Program-made: the position numbers and the translations under genes | Notes under the pieces: generated by a model | What the model was told of the DNA's origin: nothing | Database searches by the model: none | Seen by the model: the letters and a program-made list of their open reading frames with translations, nothing else | Shown: piece after piece, positions 8,278-17,775 of the stretch | How positions within the stretch are numbered: position 1 is the first letter of the stretch | Layout of the letters: each line of letters opens with the position of its first letter | From: Chara braunii | Taxonomy: Eukaryota > Streptophyta > Charophyceae > Charales > Characeae | Length of the DNA stretch: 26,427 nt | Assembly (NCBI GenBank): GCA_003427395.1 | Contig: BFEA01000020.1 | Span: 3,692,803 to 3,719,229, forward strand | Direction of reading: 5' to 3'

Positions 8278-8804
8278 CTGTATACGTCAGTGTCATGTCA
8301 TCCAACACCCCACATACTATTCTTCTCCCAAACCCACATAGAAAGACCAGATTCAGAATTGCAGAGCTTCATCACATCAGAGAAAGTAAACGAGTCTGAA
8401 AATTCCCCCACACAGCATTACACACTTCAGACTAAGTTCAGCACACTTTCTCCGCTACCCCTTTTCCCGCAACACCCTCCTTCATTACATTTAAACCGCC
8501 GGTACTTGGAGGCAGCTTCCTTTTGCTGAAGCAGATCCCCCCGGCTGCGGGCCAAACAAAAACAAGCCAGTGCTTTTTCTTCTTTCACTGACGCCACCAG
8601 TCCACGGCCACGTTGCAGGGGAAAAAAAAAAAAGGCTTGTTTTGAAGTTGTAGCCCGTGCGTGGCCACGTTGCAAAAATAAAATAAAATGGCTGGGCAAA
8701 TTACTGGTGGTGGTTCAACATCTTTCTTGTTTGTACTGCAGACAACCTCAAAACAACTTTTGTGAGCCGACGACAGAGTCAAAGTTGCTTTTTTTTTTTT
8801 TTTT

Positions 8805-9012
8805 TTAAAACCACTAGTACCTTTGGCGCGTGGGAAAATAGAGGGCCTCCGCTGGGCCACCGACCTTTTCGGAGGCCGAAACGAAACGACGGCCGCCGAT
8901 CAGATTTATCAATGGCAGTCGTCGTCGGGCCCGACCTCCGAAAATTCAGGCGATTGGGAAAACAGCCAGTTTTCCCTATTTTCCCACGCGGGAAAGGTAC
9001 TAGTGGCTTAAG
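8805..9012. mobile_element. TTAA-bounded inverted-repeat element, copy A3 (best preserved)
   Basis: Left end TTAAAACCACTAGTACCTTT and right end AAAGGTACTAGTGGCTTAA, with terminal inverted repeats extending about 37 bp (GCGTGGGAAAATAG against CTATTTTCCCACGCG). No coding potential. TTAA lies at both boundaries. Confidence 0.82.
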
Positions 9013-9367
9013 CCCAGGTTGTTGTAGAGGTGGGATACTAGACGGATGGCAGTCACCCACAGTACTCAGCCACTCCATTGTCTACCAAACACCTCCTAAC
9101 TTCAACACCTATAACAACCTATAATCTCCCTCCCCTTCAATAAGACCCCTCCACAAAACCCTAAACCCCAACCCCAACAGCAACCGCAACCGCAAAGCTA
9201 CACCTGAGCTCATCAGGCAACGAGCAATCATCATATCATGAATGACCCCTACGGTTTGTCTTATAGCCCGAATGCCCCGTCATAGCAACCATTTGAAGTT
9301 TGAACCATCTCCTCTTTTCCTCTCTTTGTTTTTCGGGACGCTTCCCTTCGTTTTGTTAATTTGGAGA
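9013..9367. other. No feature recognised
   Basis: Part of intron 4. One AAACCCTAAACCCC word resembles plant telomere sequence but is not repeated. Nothing else recognised. Confidence 0.5.
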
Positions 9368-9452
9368 TTTTGGACCATTTCCCGATGTATGCATGTCATC
9401 CTTGCACAGGGGTGGGGGTGTCGTTCCAATTTCATCGGATGGGCCGAAGGAC
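9368..9452 (-). pseudogene. U6 snRNA-derived copy U6-3 (internally deleted)
   Basis: The minus strand reads from a U6-like 5' end (GTCCTTCGGCCCATCCGATG, AAATTGGAACGA) to a U6-like 3' end (TGTGCAAGGATGACATGCAT, CGGGAAATGGTCCAAAA). The ACAGAGA/AGATTAGCATGG core is replaced by a short C-rich stretch. Both ends are recognisable, so this is a diverged, internally deleted U6 copy rather than a gene. Confidence 0.75.
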
Positions 9453-9469
9453 TTCCTTAAAGTTTCCTT

Positions 9470-9606
9470 CTCTTTTCTTATATCGAAAATTTTAAATTTT
9501 GCCGATTTATGTGTGTCATCCTTGCTTCAGGGGCCATGCGGATCTTCTATGTATCTTCTTTCCAGTTGCAACAGATGTCCGGACGGCCAGAGGACCTCTT
9601 TTCCTT
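9470..9606 (-). pseudogene. U6 snRNA-derived copy U6-4 (diverged, full length)
   Basis: Bases 9490-9595 align along the whole of antisense U6: ATTTATGTGTGTCATCCTTG, CAGGGGCCATGC, ATCTTCTATGTATC, ACAGATGTCC and a final GGAC. Many substitutions mark it as old. Imperfect direct repeats CTCTTTTCTTA (9470s) and CTCTTTTCCTTA (after 9595) may be the target-site duplication. It lies about 40 bases from U6-3 in the same orientation. Confidence 0.72.
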
Positions 9607-10009
9607 ACCAATCAAAGAAAGAAAGAAAATTCAGATCCCCCCCATTCCCCCCCCCCCTTCTTCCGTACCCCCCCCCAAACCCCGACTCAGAAAGAAAGCG
9701 TAATTTATGTTCCCTCTGCCTCAGAAAAGGACCTTTTCCTCCTTTAGCTTGAAAGATGAGGCCATCAAAATCTTTATGTTGGGATCTCTTCCTCCTTTCG
9801 CTTGATGAGAGGAGACAAGGCGATCATTTTTTTTTCCAACAGATCAACTCCCAGATATGTTCGAGAGCACCACGGCTCAGCACACAGGGTTTACGAGTGC
9901 ATGCGTGACCGAATAAATACCCAAAAAAAAAAAAGAAAAAAAAAGAGAGTACTGGGTTGAGTGGCAAGAGGCGCAAAATTGTTGACGGGCATGCAGGGGC
10001 CAAACTCAC
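9600..10009. other. Low-complexity start of intron 4, no gene
   Basis: C-rich and A-rich tracts; CCTCCTTTAGCTTGA and CCTCCTTTCGCTTGA at about 9739 and 9792 form a weak direct repeat. It lies immediately past the E4 donor. Confidence 0.5.
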
Positions 10010-10507
10010 CGGCGATATGCCAGGGGTGTCATCTTCATAGCGGCCGTTTGAGCGACCCTCGTACTCGACACTCACGCGGAGAGGGGGTGCATTCTCCCCG
10101 AGCACGGAAGATATGTGTTTCACTGGCGGTGACTCTGGGTAATCACGATAACCTGGTCTGCGGTCCCTTCTGTCGTCCTCGTTTCTGCGCTCTCGCTCTT
10201 TATCCATTTCACTGAACCGGAATAGGTCATCTGGCCGCCTGTCCCGTTCCCGTTCCCAGTCCGCACTCTTGCGGTCCTCGTGTCGTGCTGCACCCCTTCG
10301 ATCCTCTCCCCAGCTGCCACCGTCTCTTCGATCATCGTTTCGTCTCTCGACCCTGTTTCCATCTCTTGTATCGGAACGGCCAAAATCCGCAGATCCTCTG
10401 TCGCTGCTTCCCCTTCGTCCATCGCGTCGGTCATCATACCGCCCATGTCTGTCATCGGGGAATTCACGGTCTCTCGAATCCCTCCGATTTGACGGACCAT
10501 CATCATC
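10010..10507 (-). CDS. AGD14-like: Exon E4: Arg/Asp-rich linker with AGD14-specific motif
   Basis: 166 codons, phase 0 at both ends. The acceptor is TTGTTTGCCAG and the donor is CCG|GTGAGT (excellent). The protein starts DDDGPSNRRDSRDREF and continues as an R/D/E/G-rich, probably disordered, charged region of about 120 residues, with repeated DRRDGRR, DDRRD and RERER segments. It then reaches YPESPPVKHISSVLGEN and APPLRVSVEYEGRS, which correspond to the conserved AGD14 block (R..SPPVRPI..ILGE..PPLRV). That second block is the diagnostic one; the RD-rich part is low complexity and would not identify a family alone. Plus-strand open frames across the same bases are composition shadows. Confidence 0.9.
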
Positions 10508-10539
10508 CTGGCAAACAATCATCATCGACAATTATTAAC

Positions 10540-11151
10540 CACATATATCACAACCCTTTCACCATCACGACACCGAAACCTTGCAAAGCCACAAGATTGC
10601 AGCCAGTATTAAAGAAGCAGAGAGGGGCCAGATTTCAGTCTGTATTAAACCGCCAGTTACCTTTCCCATATATTGACCGCGGGCCCTGTGCGCCAATGAT
10701 ACCGGATGCATCTGGTCAGTGCGCGAGGCTGCGGCCGGCCTCCGTGTTAACCGCCGCGCCTTTTTTTTTCCACTGGGAAAGGTACTGGCGGTTTAAAGAA
10801 GCAGAGAGAGGGGGCATGGTCCTAGCTTCTTCCCCCCACATAATCGCAGAGAGTGCAGTCATTATAGCTGTATTTTTTTTAAGTGAGAGATAACCCACAT
10901 AATCGCTTATATTCCCCCCCCTTTTTCAATCATAACGACCCTGAAACCTTACAAAGCCACAAGACTGCGGCAAGAGAGGGGGCACACTCCTACCTTCTTC
11001 ACCTGCATACATCAGGAGATACTGTCATCATTATTGCTGTACTTAGACTGAGAGATACCCCACATACAGCTAAAATACCCAGATGTTTTATTGCGGTACT
11101 TAGACTGAGAGATAGCCCACATATAGCTATAATACCCGTATGTTGTGTACT
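10540..11151. repeat. Duplicated block in intron 3 with 57-bp tandem tail
   Basis: GAAACCTTGCAAAGCCACAA (about 10569) and GAAACCTTACAAAGCCACAA (about 10941) head two related blocks; element A4 sits in the first. TACTTAGACTGAGAGATA at 11040 and 11097 forms a 57-bp tandem pair at the end of the second. Confidence 0.7.
10645..10796. mobile_element. TTAA-bounded inverted-repeat element, copy A4
   Basis: Left end TTAAACCGCCAGTTACCTTT and right end TGGGAAAGGTACTGGCGGTT then TAA form a terminal inverted repeat of about 23 bp. The interior is short and different from A3, as expected for non-autonomous derivatives. Confidence 0.78.
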
Positions 11152-11238
11152 CGGGCAATCATGCACACCACTGGTTCCTAGCACCAGCTCTACGACTCCC
11201 AGTGGAGCATACTGTAGGGTCTGGGTGGGTTCACACCA

Positions 11239-11364
11239 GCCGTCTTCCCTCGAATAGAACACATAAAGCCGTTGTAGGCTTGTAAGTTGTAACTGTATTT
11301 AGCGCAAATTTCAGTGTAGATGCAGCAACAATGACCACATGTTCTATTCGGGGGAAGACGGTAG
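11239..11364. mobile_element. MITE family B, copy B3 (different interior)
   Basis: Left arm GCCGTCTTCCCTCGAATAGA and right arm TCTATTCGGGGGAAGACGGT. The termini match B1 and B2, but the interior has CGCAAATTTCAGTGTAGATG, a word repeated in the next 250 bases. Confidence 0.75.
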
Positions 11365-11404
11365 GCATACAGAAAGGATCACCAAAGGTGGCAAAGAAAG
11401 GGCT

Positions 11405-11620
11405 AGGGATTTCGCTAAATAGAATGCCCGGTCATCATAGCCATACTTGGGGCAAATTTCAGTCTAGATGCAACGATCATGAACGAGCATTCTTTTCAGG
11501 TGAAGGATGGGCAAGGGATACAAGAATGCAAGGGCAATTATCGTCTTCATCGAATAGAATGAAAGTATTATAGATGTATTTGGTGCGACTTTCAGTCTAT
11601 AGATACAATGATAATAAAAC
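11405..11620. repeat. Two degraded relatives of element B3
   Basis: Around 11412-11505 and 11540-11615 the words AAATAGAATG/GAATAGAATG and GCAAATTTCAGTCTAGATGC or GCGACTTTCAGTCTATAGAT recur in the same order as in B3. The termini are degraded. Confidence 0.5.
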
Positions 11621-11734
11621 CAGGCAAGGAGAGTAGCCACGCTGGAGTCGTGGCACCCCTAGATCTGGTCGGCGATTGACCAGCCGACAGATCCACCCAT
11701 TAGCACCTACAGGCCGGCTGCTGGCCAGCACCCA

Positions 11735-11843
11735 GCACAAAAAAAAAATAAAAAAAATAAAAAAATAAAAAATAAAAAAATAAAAAAATAAAAAAAATAA
11801 ACACAGGCACATCGGTATCCCCCCCCCNNNNNNNNNNNNNNNN

Positions 11844-11903
<60 letters not shown>
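11735..11903. repeat. (TAAAAAA)n tract, then poly-C run with a 16-N gap
   Basis: A-rich heptamer-like units to about 11803, then C from 11819 to 11903 broken by N at 11828-11843. The true length of the C run is unknown; sequencing stalled here. Confidence 0.95.
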
Positions 11904-11904
<1 letters not shown>

Positions 11905-11961
11905 CCCCGCACCCTCTTCCCATTCCACACTGGTAAGCAGACAGAGGAGCATGAAAATTAC

Positions 11962-12061
11962 CGAACGGGCTGATCTCCCTCCAGCTCCCCCTCTTCCAGC
12001 TCCACAATACCGTTTATCCACATAAACGGCCTTTATAAAATCCCTCAGTTTCTCTGGGTTG
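11962..12061 (-). CDS. AGD14-like: Exon E3: end of ArfGAP domain
   Basis: The translation is NPEKLRDFIKAVYVDKRY followed by CGAGRGGAGGRSARS. The first block is the conserved C-terminal edge of the plant AGD14 ArfGAP domain (PEKLRDFIK.VYVDKRY). The acceptor TTTTCATCAG is followed by C, which completes the Ser codon begun in E2. The donor is TTCG|GTAATT, phase 0. The exon is 100 nt (1 + 33 codons). The Gly/Arg tail after RY is a lineage-specific linker. A 16-N assembly gap in a poly-C run starts about 60 bases downstream in the following intron, so that intron's real length is uncertain. Confidence 0.9.
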
Positions 12062-12151
12062 CTGATGAAAACACAAAACAAACAGTAGAAAGGGTTTATG
12101 CATTGGTCAGTTATACTCATAAGAACTCCTCGACATCAGATCAACAGGAAG

Positions 12152-12204
12152 ATCCCCAGTCCCACTCAATCCCTACACTCTAGGGATTTAGCGGGACTGG
12201 GGAT
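12152..12204. repeat. 23-bp hairpin in intron 2
   Basis: ATCCCCAGTCCCACTCAATC (12152 on) pairs with GATTTAGCGGGACTGGGGAT (ending 12204) with two mismatches and a 7-base loop. Confidence 0.75.
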
Positions 12205-12383
12205 TACCCAACACGTTCAGAGTCTTTTCAGACTTCTTAAAACACCGGCAACGAAAAATTCAGAACGGACAGAATTCTCAGATCACATGTGCATCAAAAA
12301 ATAATAAAATACTGACCAGCCAGAATTCTCATATGGCCACAACGCAATTCGAGAAAGGACGAATCATGAAATCTCTTGATTGG

Positions 12384-12752
12384 CGATAACCTCTCCCTTC
12401 TTGCCTCGAAACCATTCAACATAACAACAACAACAACAATAATAGTTTCCAGCAAAGCTGGATGCTCCACCAGCCAATGGGATCACACTTCCCCAGTATG
12501 CAATGCAAGAGAGTACGGCACTACTCCCACCGATACCCAAGTGGAGATATTGGTGATGGCCTCTCCCCTTCTTTCCTCGAAACCATCCACATAATAACAA
12601 CAACAACAATAGTTCCCCGCCCGCAAAGCTGGACGCTCCACCAGCCAATGGGATCACGTACTCTACACTTCTAATCTAGCCCACACTTCGCCAGCATACC
12701 ATGCCACAGAGTACAACCCTGCTGCCACCGAATATACCCAGGTGGCGATATT
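12384..12752. repeat. About 170-bp tandem duplication in intron 2
   Basis: CCTCGAAACCAT, ATAACAACAACAACAA, GCTCCACCAGCCAATGGGAT and CAGCATACCATGC-like words occur in the same order at 12384-12553 and 12554-12752. Confidence 0.8.
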
Positions 12753-13345
12753 AAGCGCGTGCACCTCTTGGCAAACACCAGGTATGGCTCTCGTCTTCTC
12801 CTTCCTCCCCCAAGTTCCAGCCCTTTCTCCAAGGGCACACTCACCATTACCACCACCTCTCTCACGTCCCCGTTCCCAGGCCTTCGTGGGACTGACCTTC
12901 TTCAACAGCCGAGAAATGGCTGGCACTGCTTGGCTGCTGACGGTGGGTGCTGCCTCCTCTTGCGCTAATCACATTCACAGAGCTGAAGCAGCCTGAGAGC
13001 CCATCTACTCCCTGAATGAATTGCCTCTGCCACAAGTCTTTCCTGAATTACCAGGCCCAGGTGCTTCCGGCTCCAGATCTTCCGGAGCAATCCCGAGGGC
13101 CGCCTACTGGATCTGGTATCCGTACACCAGCCCGTCCAGTCTCATCCGGGTCAGGCCCTTAACACCACTACCTCCGAGCCTCTTTCTGCCGAGCCAGATT
13201 CGTCCTCCGCACCAAAAGAAAACACAAACCTCCACAGAGTCACAGAAACATTTTCTTTTTTTCTTTCTTTTTTGCCTGGGGATGCAAGCCATTTTGGTCT
13301 GGTAGCACTGTTCGTCCGTCCGATTCTCTCTTCTTCTTTTTTTTT
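12753..13345. other. No gene recognised
   Basis: Part of intron 2. Open frames exist on both strands, but none resembles a known family and none has convincing splice sites. Confidence 0.4.
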
Positions 13346-13505
13346 CGCACTGTAAAACATTTTTTTATGGTATAAGTCAGGAAACAGGCCCGGCATCCCT
13401 CCCAAATGTGTGCGCACAGTTCCTCCAGTTTAACAAGGCACACAGTTGGGAGGGATGCTGCACCTGTTTCCTGACTTATATAATAAAAGATTGTTTTACA
13501 GTGCA
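13346..13505. mobile_element. Foldback element D (59-bp arms)
   Basis: Left arm CGCACTGTAAAACAT ... TATAAGTCAGGAAACAGG ... GCATCCCTCCCA (13346-13404) pairs with the right arm (13447-13505) with a handful of mismatches. Flanked by T and A runs. Confidence 0.82.
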
Positions 13506-13672
13506 AAAAAAAAAAAAAAAAGAGGTGCAAGAACTGGAGGATGCCGGGCACCGCTGGCCGAGGTCACAGGAGGGACCACGGAGGTGCAAGAACAAAAACA
13601 AAACAAGCAGATTCGGCAGGCCATCTCTACTTCAACGAAAACAACTGTATGGAGCTATTTATAAGCCGGGCA

Positions 13673-13705
<33 letters not shown>

Positions 13706-14547
13706 GGCATCCCACCGGCTGCAAAGAGAGGGACAAGGAGCTGGCTTCCCTTGGCAGGGAGCAGGCCTAGGCAAGGTGGTACTAGCGATTTAACCCCACG
13801 AGGTGGCCCTTTTCTCCATCCGGCCAAGGGTCGTTCCCAACTTAGGGCCTATTCGACCTCACTGCCAAGAGCCCCTTGGGCCCTTGCACACAATTACTTT
13901 TTTACAGCCACCCTCGTTACGAGAAAGCCCGCCCGGAATGGCCTTTTTTTTTTCCCCCTTGTTTATCTGCTTATCCAACACTTAGCTTTTTCTCTTGCCA
14001 CCATTTAAGGCAGACCACACATCTATACCGTTATCTCATGCCCTACAAGGACGCTCACCGCCCACCGCCCACAGCCCACCACGATCAAGCCTTCAGAGAG
14101 TGGCACTCCCTCTCACATCAACCCACCACCGAGAGAACTACCCTGCCACCCGCACGGCAGGGTCACACAAAAGTGCAGACCCTATAGCCCAACCCGCCAC
14201 CTGCGATTCAGGGTAGACCCATGGACAGTGTGGATTTCCCATTTTCGAGCCAACTGACCCGTTCGGCTGTAAGCACAGCATGGTGCCTGTTGAGCCGAAG
14301 CAGTCCTCGATCTCTCAAGAGCGGTATCTCCATCCATTTTCAGCCATCCATTTTCAGCCACCTTGTACTCGAGGTGTGCGTCCGCTGAGTTACCATCTAT
14401 GTCCACGGCAGCGGAATGGCAGCCAAGATCTTCTGCGCATGTTGAGTCTGCGAGAATGTAAGGGCATTACTCACACTAGGACTTTTTCCACTACTTTGTG
14501 GACGCCATTGTCGTTAGGTGCACCATGGCCGGCATGAAAAAGCGATC
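13506..14547. other. No gene recognised
   Basis: Intron 2. It holds poly-A runs (about A24 at 13675) and the orphan terminus near 13755. The frames across 14180-14540 show no recognisable domain. Confidence 0.4.
13755..13795. mobile_element. Orphan right terminus of the TTAA-bounded family
   Basis: CAAGGTGGTACTAGCGATTT then AA matches the right ends of A1-A5. I found no convincing partner terminus upstream; a long poly-A run at about 13674 may have replaced it. Confidence 0.4.
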
Positions 14548-14731
14548 ATATATCGTCAAACAGAACTGCCCGGTAAACCGTCAGCAGAGAGGGAGAAGAG
14601 GACGACAAACGAGGGGTTGCGACAAACTGTTTCGCCGGAGTTTCACCGACTCATCAATCAGTAGAGGCTGAACCCTCAACAGTCTGCAGAATCTCCTGAC
14701 TGATTACACTGTAAGTGATAATCCACCTTAT
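14548..14731. mobile_element. Single-arm copy of element C
   Basis: This matches the right arm of element C and its right flank: CAAACAGAACTGCC, GAGAAGAGGACGACAAACGA, GAGGCTGAACCCTC, AACAGTCTGCAGAATC and AAGTGATAATCCACC. The mirrored left arm is absent. Confidence 0.75.
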
Positions 14732-15009
14732 CAAGGAGAGTCCTAGTGCTGGTATGCCCTAAATCGGTCACCGTATTTTCAACTTTTAAGTCATTAATAA
14801 TTATTTTTTCCCAGAATCTTCTGTCCATCCATGCCTTTCCGAAATCCCCAGTGCCCACACCTGTAACCGGGAGCGGTTAATCCTCCAAAAAAAAAAAAAA
14901 AAAAAAAGGGAAAAAAAACTAAAAAAGAAAAAGAAAAAGGAATAGTTGACAATCTGGGCCTAACAGGTACAGATATTTGGAAATATTCTGGACAAAAGAT
15001 GGGTGTGCG

Positions 15010-15198
15010 CTTAAACCACCAGTACATGGGCACCTGGGCCGCGGGTCTGAAACCTCAAATTTTGGAGGCGCGAAACAAAACCGGGGCCGCCGATCGATAT
15101 TTATCAACGGCGGGCCCAGCGTTTGATGTTTCCGCCTCGTTTTCTAGTGGCGACAAGTTTTGGACTGCACAGCTGGGGCCCTGTACTTGCGGTTTAAG
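15010..15198. mobile_element. TTAA-bounded inverted-repeat element, copy A5
   Basis: Left end CTTAAACCACCAGTACATGG and right end GGGGCCCTGTACTTGCGGTT then TAAG. The interior resembles A2 without the extra tandem units. It lies beside a LINE fragment at 15230-15645. Confidence 0.78.
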
Positions 15199-15229
15199 AC
15201 CGCCGGCCTCATGACTGGGAATATTTTGC

Positions 15230-15645
15230 GCCAGGCTGGTAGCATTCCTATCCACAGCAACGAATGGACATGTTTTCGACTTTTTGGCTGCGAAAATTAC
15301 ACCCGACTTCTGCCAATTACCAGCTGCCTCAGGCACTTGCACCAAGTCTGCAATAAAATCTTTCAAGGCTGCTATATAAAAGGTGCTGATCCAGGAGAGG
15401 GAAAGAGGTAGTAGTATCATATCTGCAAAAGCCTTGTCTTTATCTTGAAGCCCTGCAGGCATCAGCGGGCCCATAAATTGCCAACGCCCTCTCACAAAAA
15501 ATGGCATGGAAGCTTTTATAGACAACAATACCTACAGATAAGGCGGCAAAAGGACACCCCTGGCCCACGGATCTTGACACAAGAAATGGATCAGACATTT
15601 CGCCGTTGACAAGTACTTCTGCTCGCTCCTTGAGAAAGGCCATTC
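15230..15645 (-). pseudogene. LINE reverse-transcriptase fragment (frameshifted, inactive)
   Basis: The minus strand encodes VLVNGEMSDPFLVSRSVGQG and CPFAALS (15643 downward), matching the LINE RT block LVNG....PF...RSVRQGCPLAP. In another frame it continues as PAGLQDKDKAFADMILLPLS and later AAGNWQKSGVI, the region of the FADDTLL catalytic box and the following SG..N..KS motif. At least one frameshift separates the parts, the second catalytic Asp of FADD is Met, and there is no endonuclease or other domain. It is a short relic in intron 2. Confidence 0.7.
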
Positions 15646-15689
15646 ACAGCATGTATATAGTTCGGGACGGAGCTCAGATGAACAAAAAG

Positions 15690-16096
15690 ACTACGAGTAA
15701 TACTCCTATCCTCACATCCCGCAGATTGATTCTATCGATTCCCAACACAACATGCATGACTGCGTCCACTGCGGGAAGTGAACCCGCCTCGGTCCAGATG
15801 AACAAGGTCAGAAAGATAGACTGCATTCAGTCCTGTACCATCATTGCGCGCACTGCTCTAAGCCTACCATCAACTCTATCATAAGGCCTTTTCTTCAGAA
15901 TCTACGAGTAAATACTCCTATCAGCACGCTCTGTGCATTTATTCTATCCGTTCCCAATACAACAACCATAACTGCATCAAGGATTCACCGACACTGAATG
16001 AACCGCCTCGGTCCAGTGCACAGGGTAAGAAAATTTAGGCAACGATAGGACTGCATGCGATCCTATACCATCATTACGTGCACCGCTAAGCCTACG
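15690..16096. repeat. About 205-bp direct duplication in intron 2
   Basis: CTACGAGTAA..ACTCCTATC, TCTATC..TTCCCAA.ACAACA, CCGCCTCGGTCCAG and CCTRTACCATCATTRCG occur in the same order from 15690 and again from 15901. Confidence 0.8.
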
Positions 16097-16179
16097 AGAT
16101 ACAGGGCGTCTGCAAGTTCCCGGAAACACGGACAAGGTCCCCCACCAACTTCCCTGTTTACCCTTGTCTGTCCTAGACT

Positions 16180-16310
16180 TAGGGCCTGGTCGCACTACTC
16201 ACCAAATGTACAAAATGAGATGAATCTTCCGCCAGGACATGGGAAGAAGAGGCACTGCTATAAGTTTTTTTGTCTTTCATGCATTTGGTGAGCAGTGTGG
16301 CGAGGCCCTC
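16180..16310. mobile_element. MITE-like inverted-repeat element E
   Basis: AGGGCCTGGTCGCACTACTC then ACCAAATGTACAAAA at the left, and TTTCATGCATTTGGTGAGCA then GTGTGGCGAGGCCCT at the right, are about 35-bp imperfect inverted repeats. Confidence 0.75.
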
Positions 16311-17458
16311 AGGGTAGGGTCTTGTTGGACTATCCTACAAAATTTTGTGACTGGATTTCTCGAATCTCGTTTCTCGTTCCACGATTTCCTACAAAATTGT
16401 TCTGTTGGACAAGTCCCACAAAGTCGCCCACGGCTGGAGATATATGAAAATACGACGTGGACATTTGACTGTCGTCCACCGAGGGTGGCGAAGGTCTATG
16501 GTGGCAAGGGTTCAGCTTGGCCTCCGCCTCCGGCCCATATGCGGGGTACCAAAATTTGAGTCGGCGGGAAGCGCTGGCGTGGCCCCAGACACGCCGAATT
16601 CAAATTTGAATTTGAACGCCCCCTGCACCGCCACCGCCAACTTCACGCCACGAGCCACGAGCGCAACGTGTTAACAGACTGCCTTCACCGATCGTGGACA
16701 GCCCGTCATCCACTGCGCACACGTTTTGAGCAGAAGACACGGGGTGCACCGTGTGGGTGGGAGGTGAGTAGGGTGGACAGGTGTGGATCACCCGCGCGTT
16801 TGACGATGCGATTAGAGGGTGAAGGAAGGAGGAAGTGTCCCACTGCCACGTGTGCGTGTCGATTGCAGGTCAACGAGAAGGAAGAATGGGCACCAAGAAA
16901 GACCATGCATTCAGTATAAGGACCATGGCCACTGCCGCGTGTGCGTTCACGTGAGGCTATCACGAAGGGGAAGATTCGTGCTTTGGCATGGGCTGCTTTG
17001 TGCATGGTCAGGCACACACAGGACGAGGAGGAGGGAAGAGTGGAGAGATCGTTTCATCGAGGTCTCACCAAAATCGTGTCATGCTGTCCAAACGCGATCT
17101 ACTGCCGGACGGTAAGGTATCTATCTACATCGGTCGGATGCATCGAGTTCGTGAACGCGATTGTGGCTGGAGTGTTGCATAGGTAGAGTATGAGACGGTG
17201 GATCAGGAGGAGGACCGGCGGGACGCGCGGGAGCTTGTTCTCTGGAAAAGAAAACAAGCCAGGTTTTCTACAGCAGTTTTTGAACGGTTGGCACTCTTAA
17301 CTGCCAAAGGAACACGGTGGGCATTTTCAAACTGCCAGGTTTTCTGCAGCAGGTTTTTTTCCAATGATTTCTTTTTCTTTTTTTCCTTTTAATGCGCGAA
17401 CTCTTTCATCCACTACTTATAAATTTCTAGACATTTATCTCTCTCTGAGATTTTTCAA
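16311..17458. other. Unclassified intronic DNA
   Basis: GC-richer than its surroundings, with short plus-strand frames but no recognisable domain. GCCAGGTTTTCTRCAGCAG occurs twice (about 17260 and 17333), CACTGCCRCGTGTGCGT occurs twice (about 16850 and 16932), and TTCAAATTTGAA at 16599-16610 is palindromic. Likely an old unidentified repeat. Confidence 0.4.
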
Positions 17459-17514
17459 AGAGGATGCGAATCCTCCTTTTTTTGGGGGGTGGGTGGGTTG
17501 GTGGTGGTGGTGGT

Positions 17515-17551
<37 letters not shown>

Positions 17552-17674
17552 GGGGAGGGGAGAGGACCATTTCTCGATCCATGAATGTCATCCTTGCGCA
17601 GGGCCCATGCTAATCTTCTCTCTCTGTATCGTTTCACTTTTAACGTATGTTCCAAAGGACAGAGGATGTGAATC
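17459..17674 (-). pseudogene. U6 snRNA retropseudogene U6-5, full length, C-rich tail, target-site duplication
   Basis: On the minus strand, 17660 to 17563 spans all of U6: GTCC...GGAACATACG, AAACGATACAGAGAGAG, AAGATTAGCATGGGCCC, TGCGCAAGGATGACATTCAT, CGAGAAATGGTCC. It is followed by about 75 bases of C-rich sequence (poly-C and CCA repeats) and A7. AGAGGATGCGAATC (17459-17472) and AGAGGATGTGAATC (17661-17674) form a 13-of-14 target-site duplication. No upstream TATA or USE box is visible, so it is not a plausible active U6 gene. Confidence 0.88.
17475..17562. repeat. G-rich tract with a 36-base G run
   Basis: GGGTGGG and GGT units, then G at 17515-17550, then AGGGGAGGGG. On the transcribed strand it is the C-rich tail of U6-5. 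Confidence 0.92.
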
Positions 17675-17714
17675 TGAACAAACAAACAAACCAACAAACA
17701 GGAAAAAGGGAAAA

Positions 17715-17775
17715 GGATTCAAATCTCACTGGATATAACAAAGGACAAGGATGCAAATCTCACTGGATGTGACAC
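17715..17775. repeat. 34-bp tandem repeat, two copies
   Basis: CAAATCTCACTGGAT follows GGATT at 17715 and GGATG at 17749. Confidence 0.75.

Noticed and set aside
9155-9175. Interstitial telomere repeat
   Set aside because: Only one AAACCCTAAACCCC word, not a tandem array.
17563-17660. Active U6 snRNA gene
   Set aside because: The transcript region is complete, but it has a target-site duplication, a C-rich and A tail, several changes including an enlarged ACAGAGAGAG box, and no upstream TATA or USE element.
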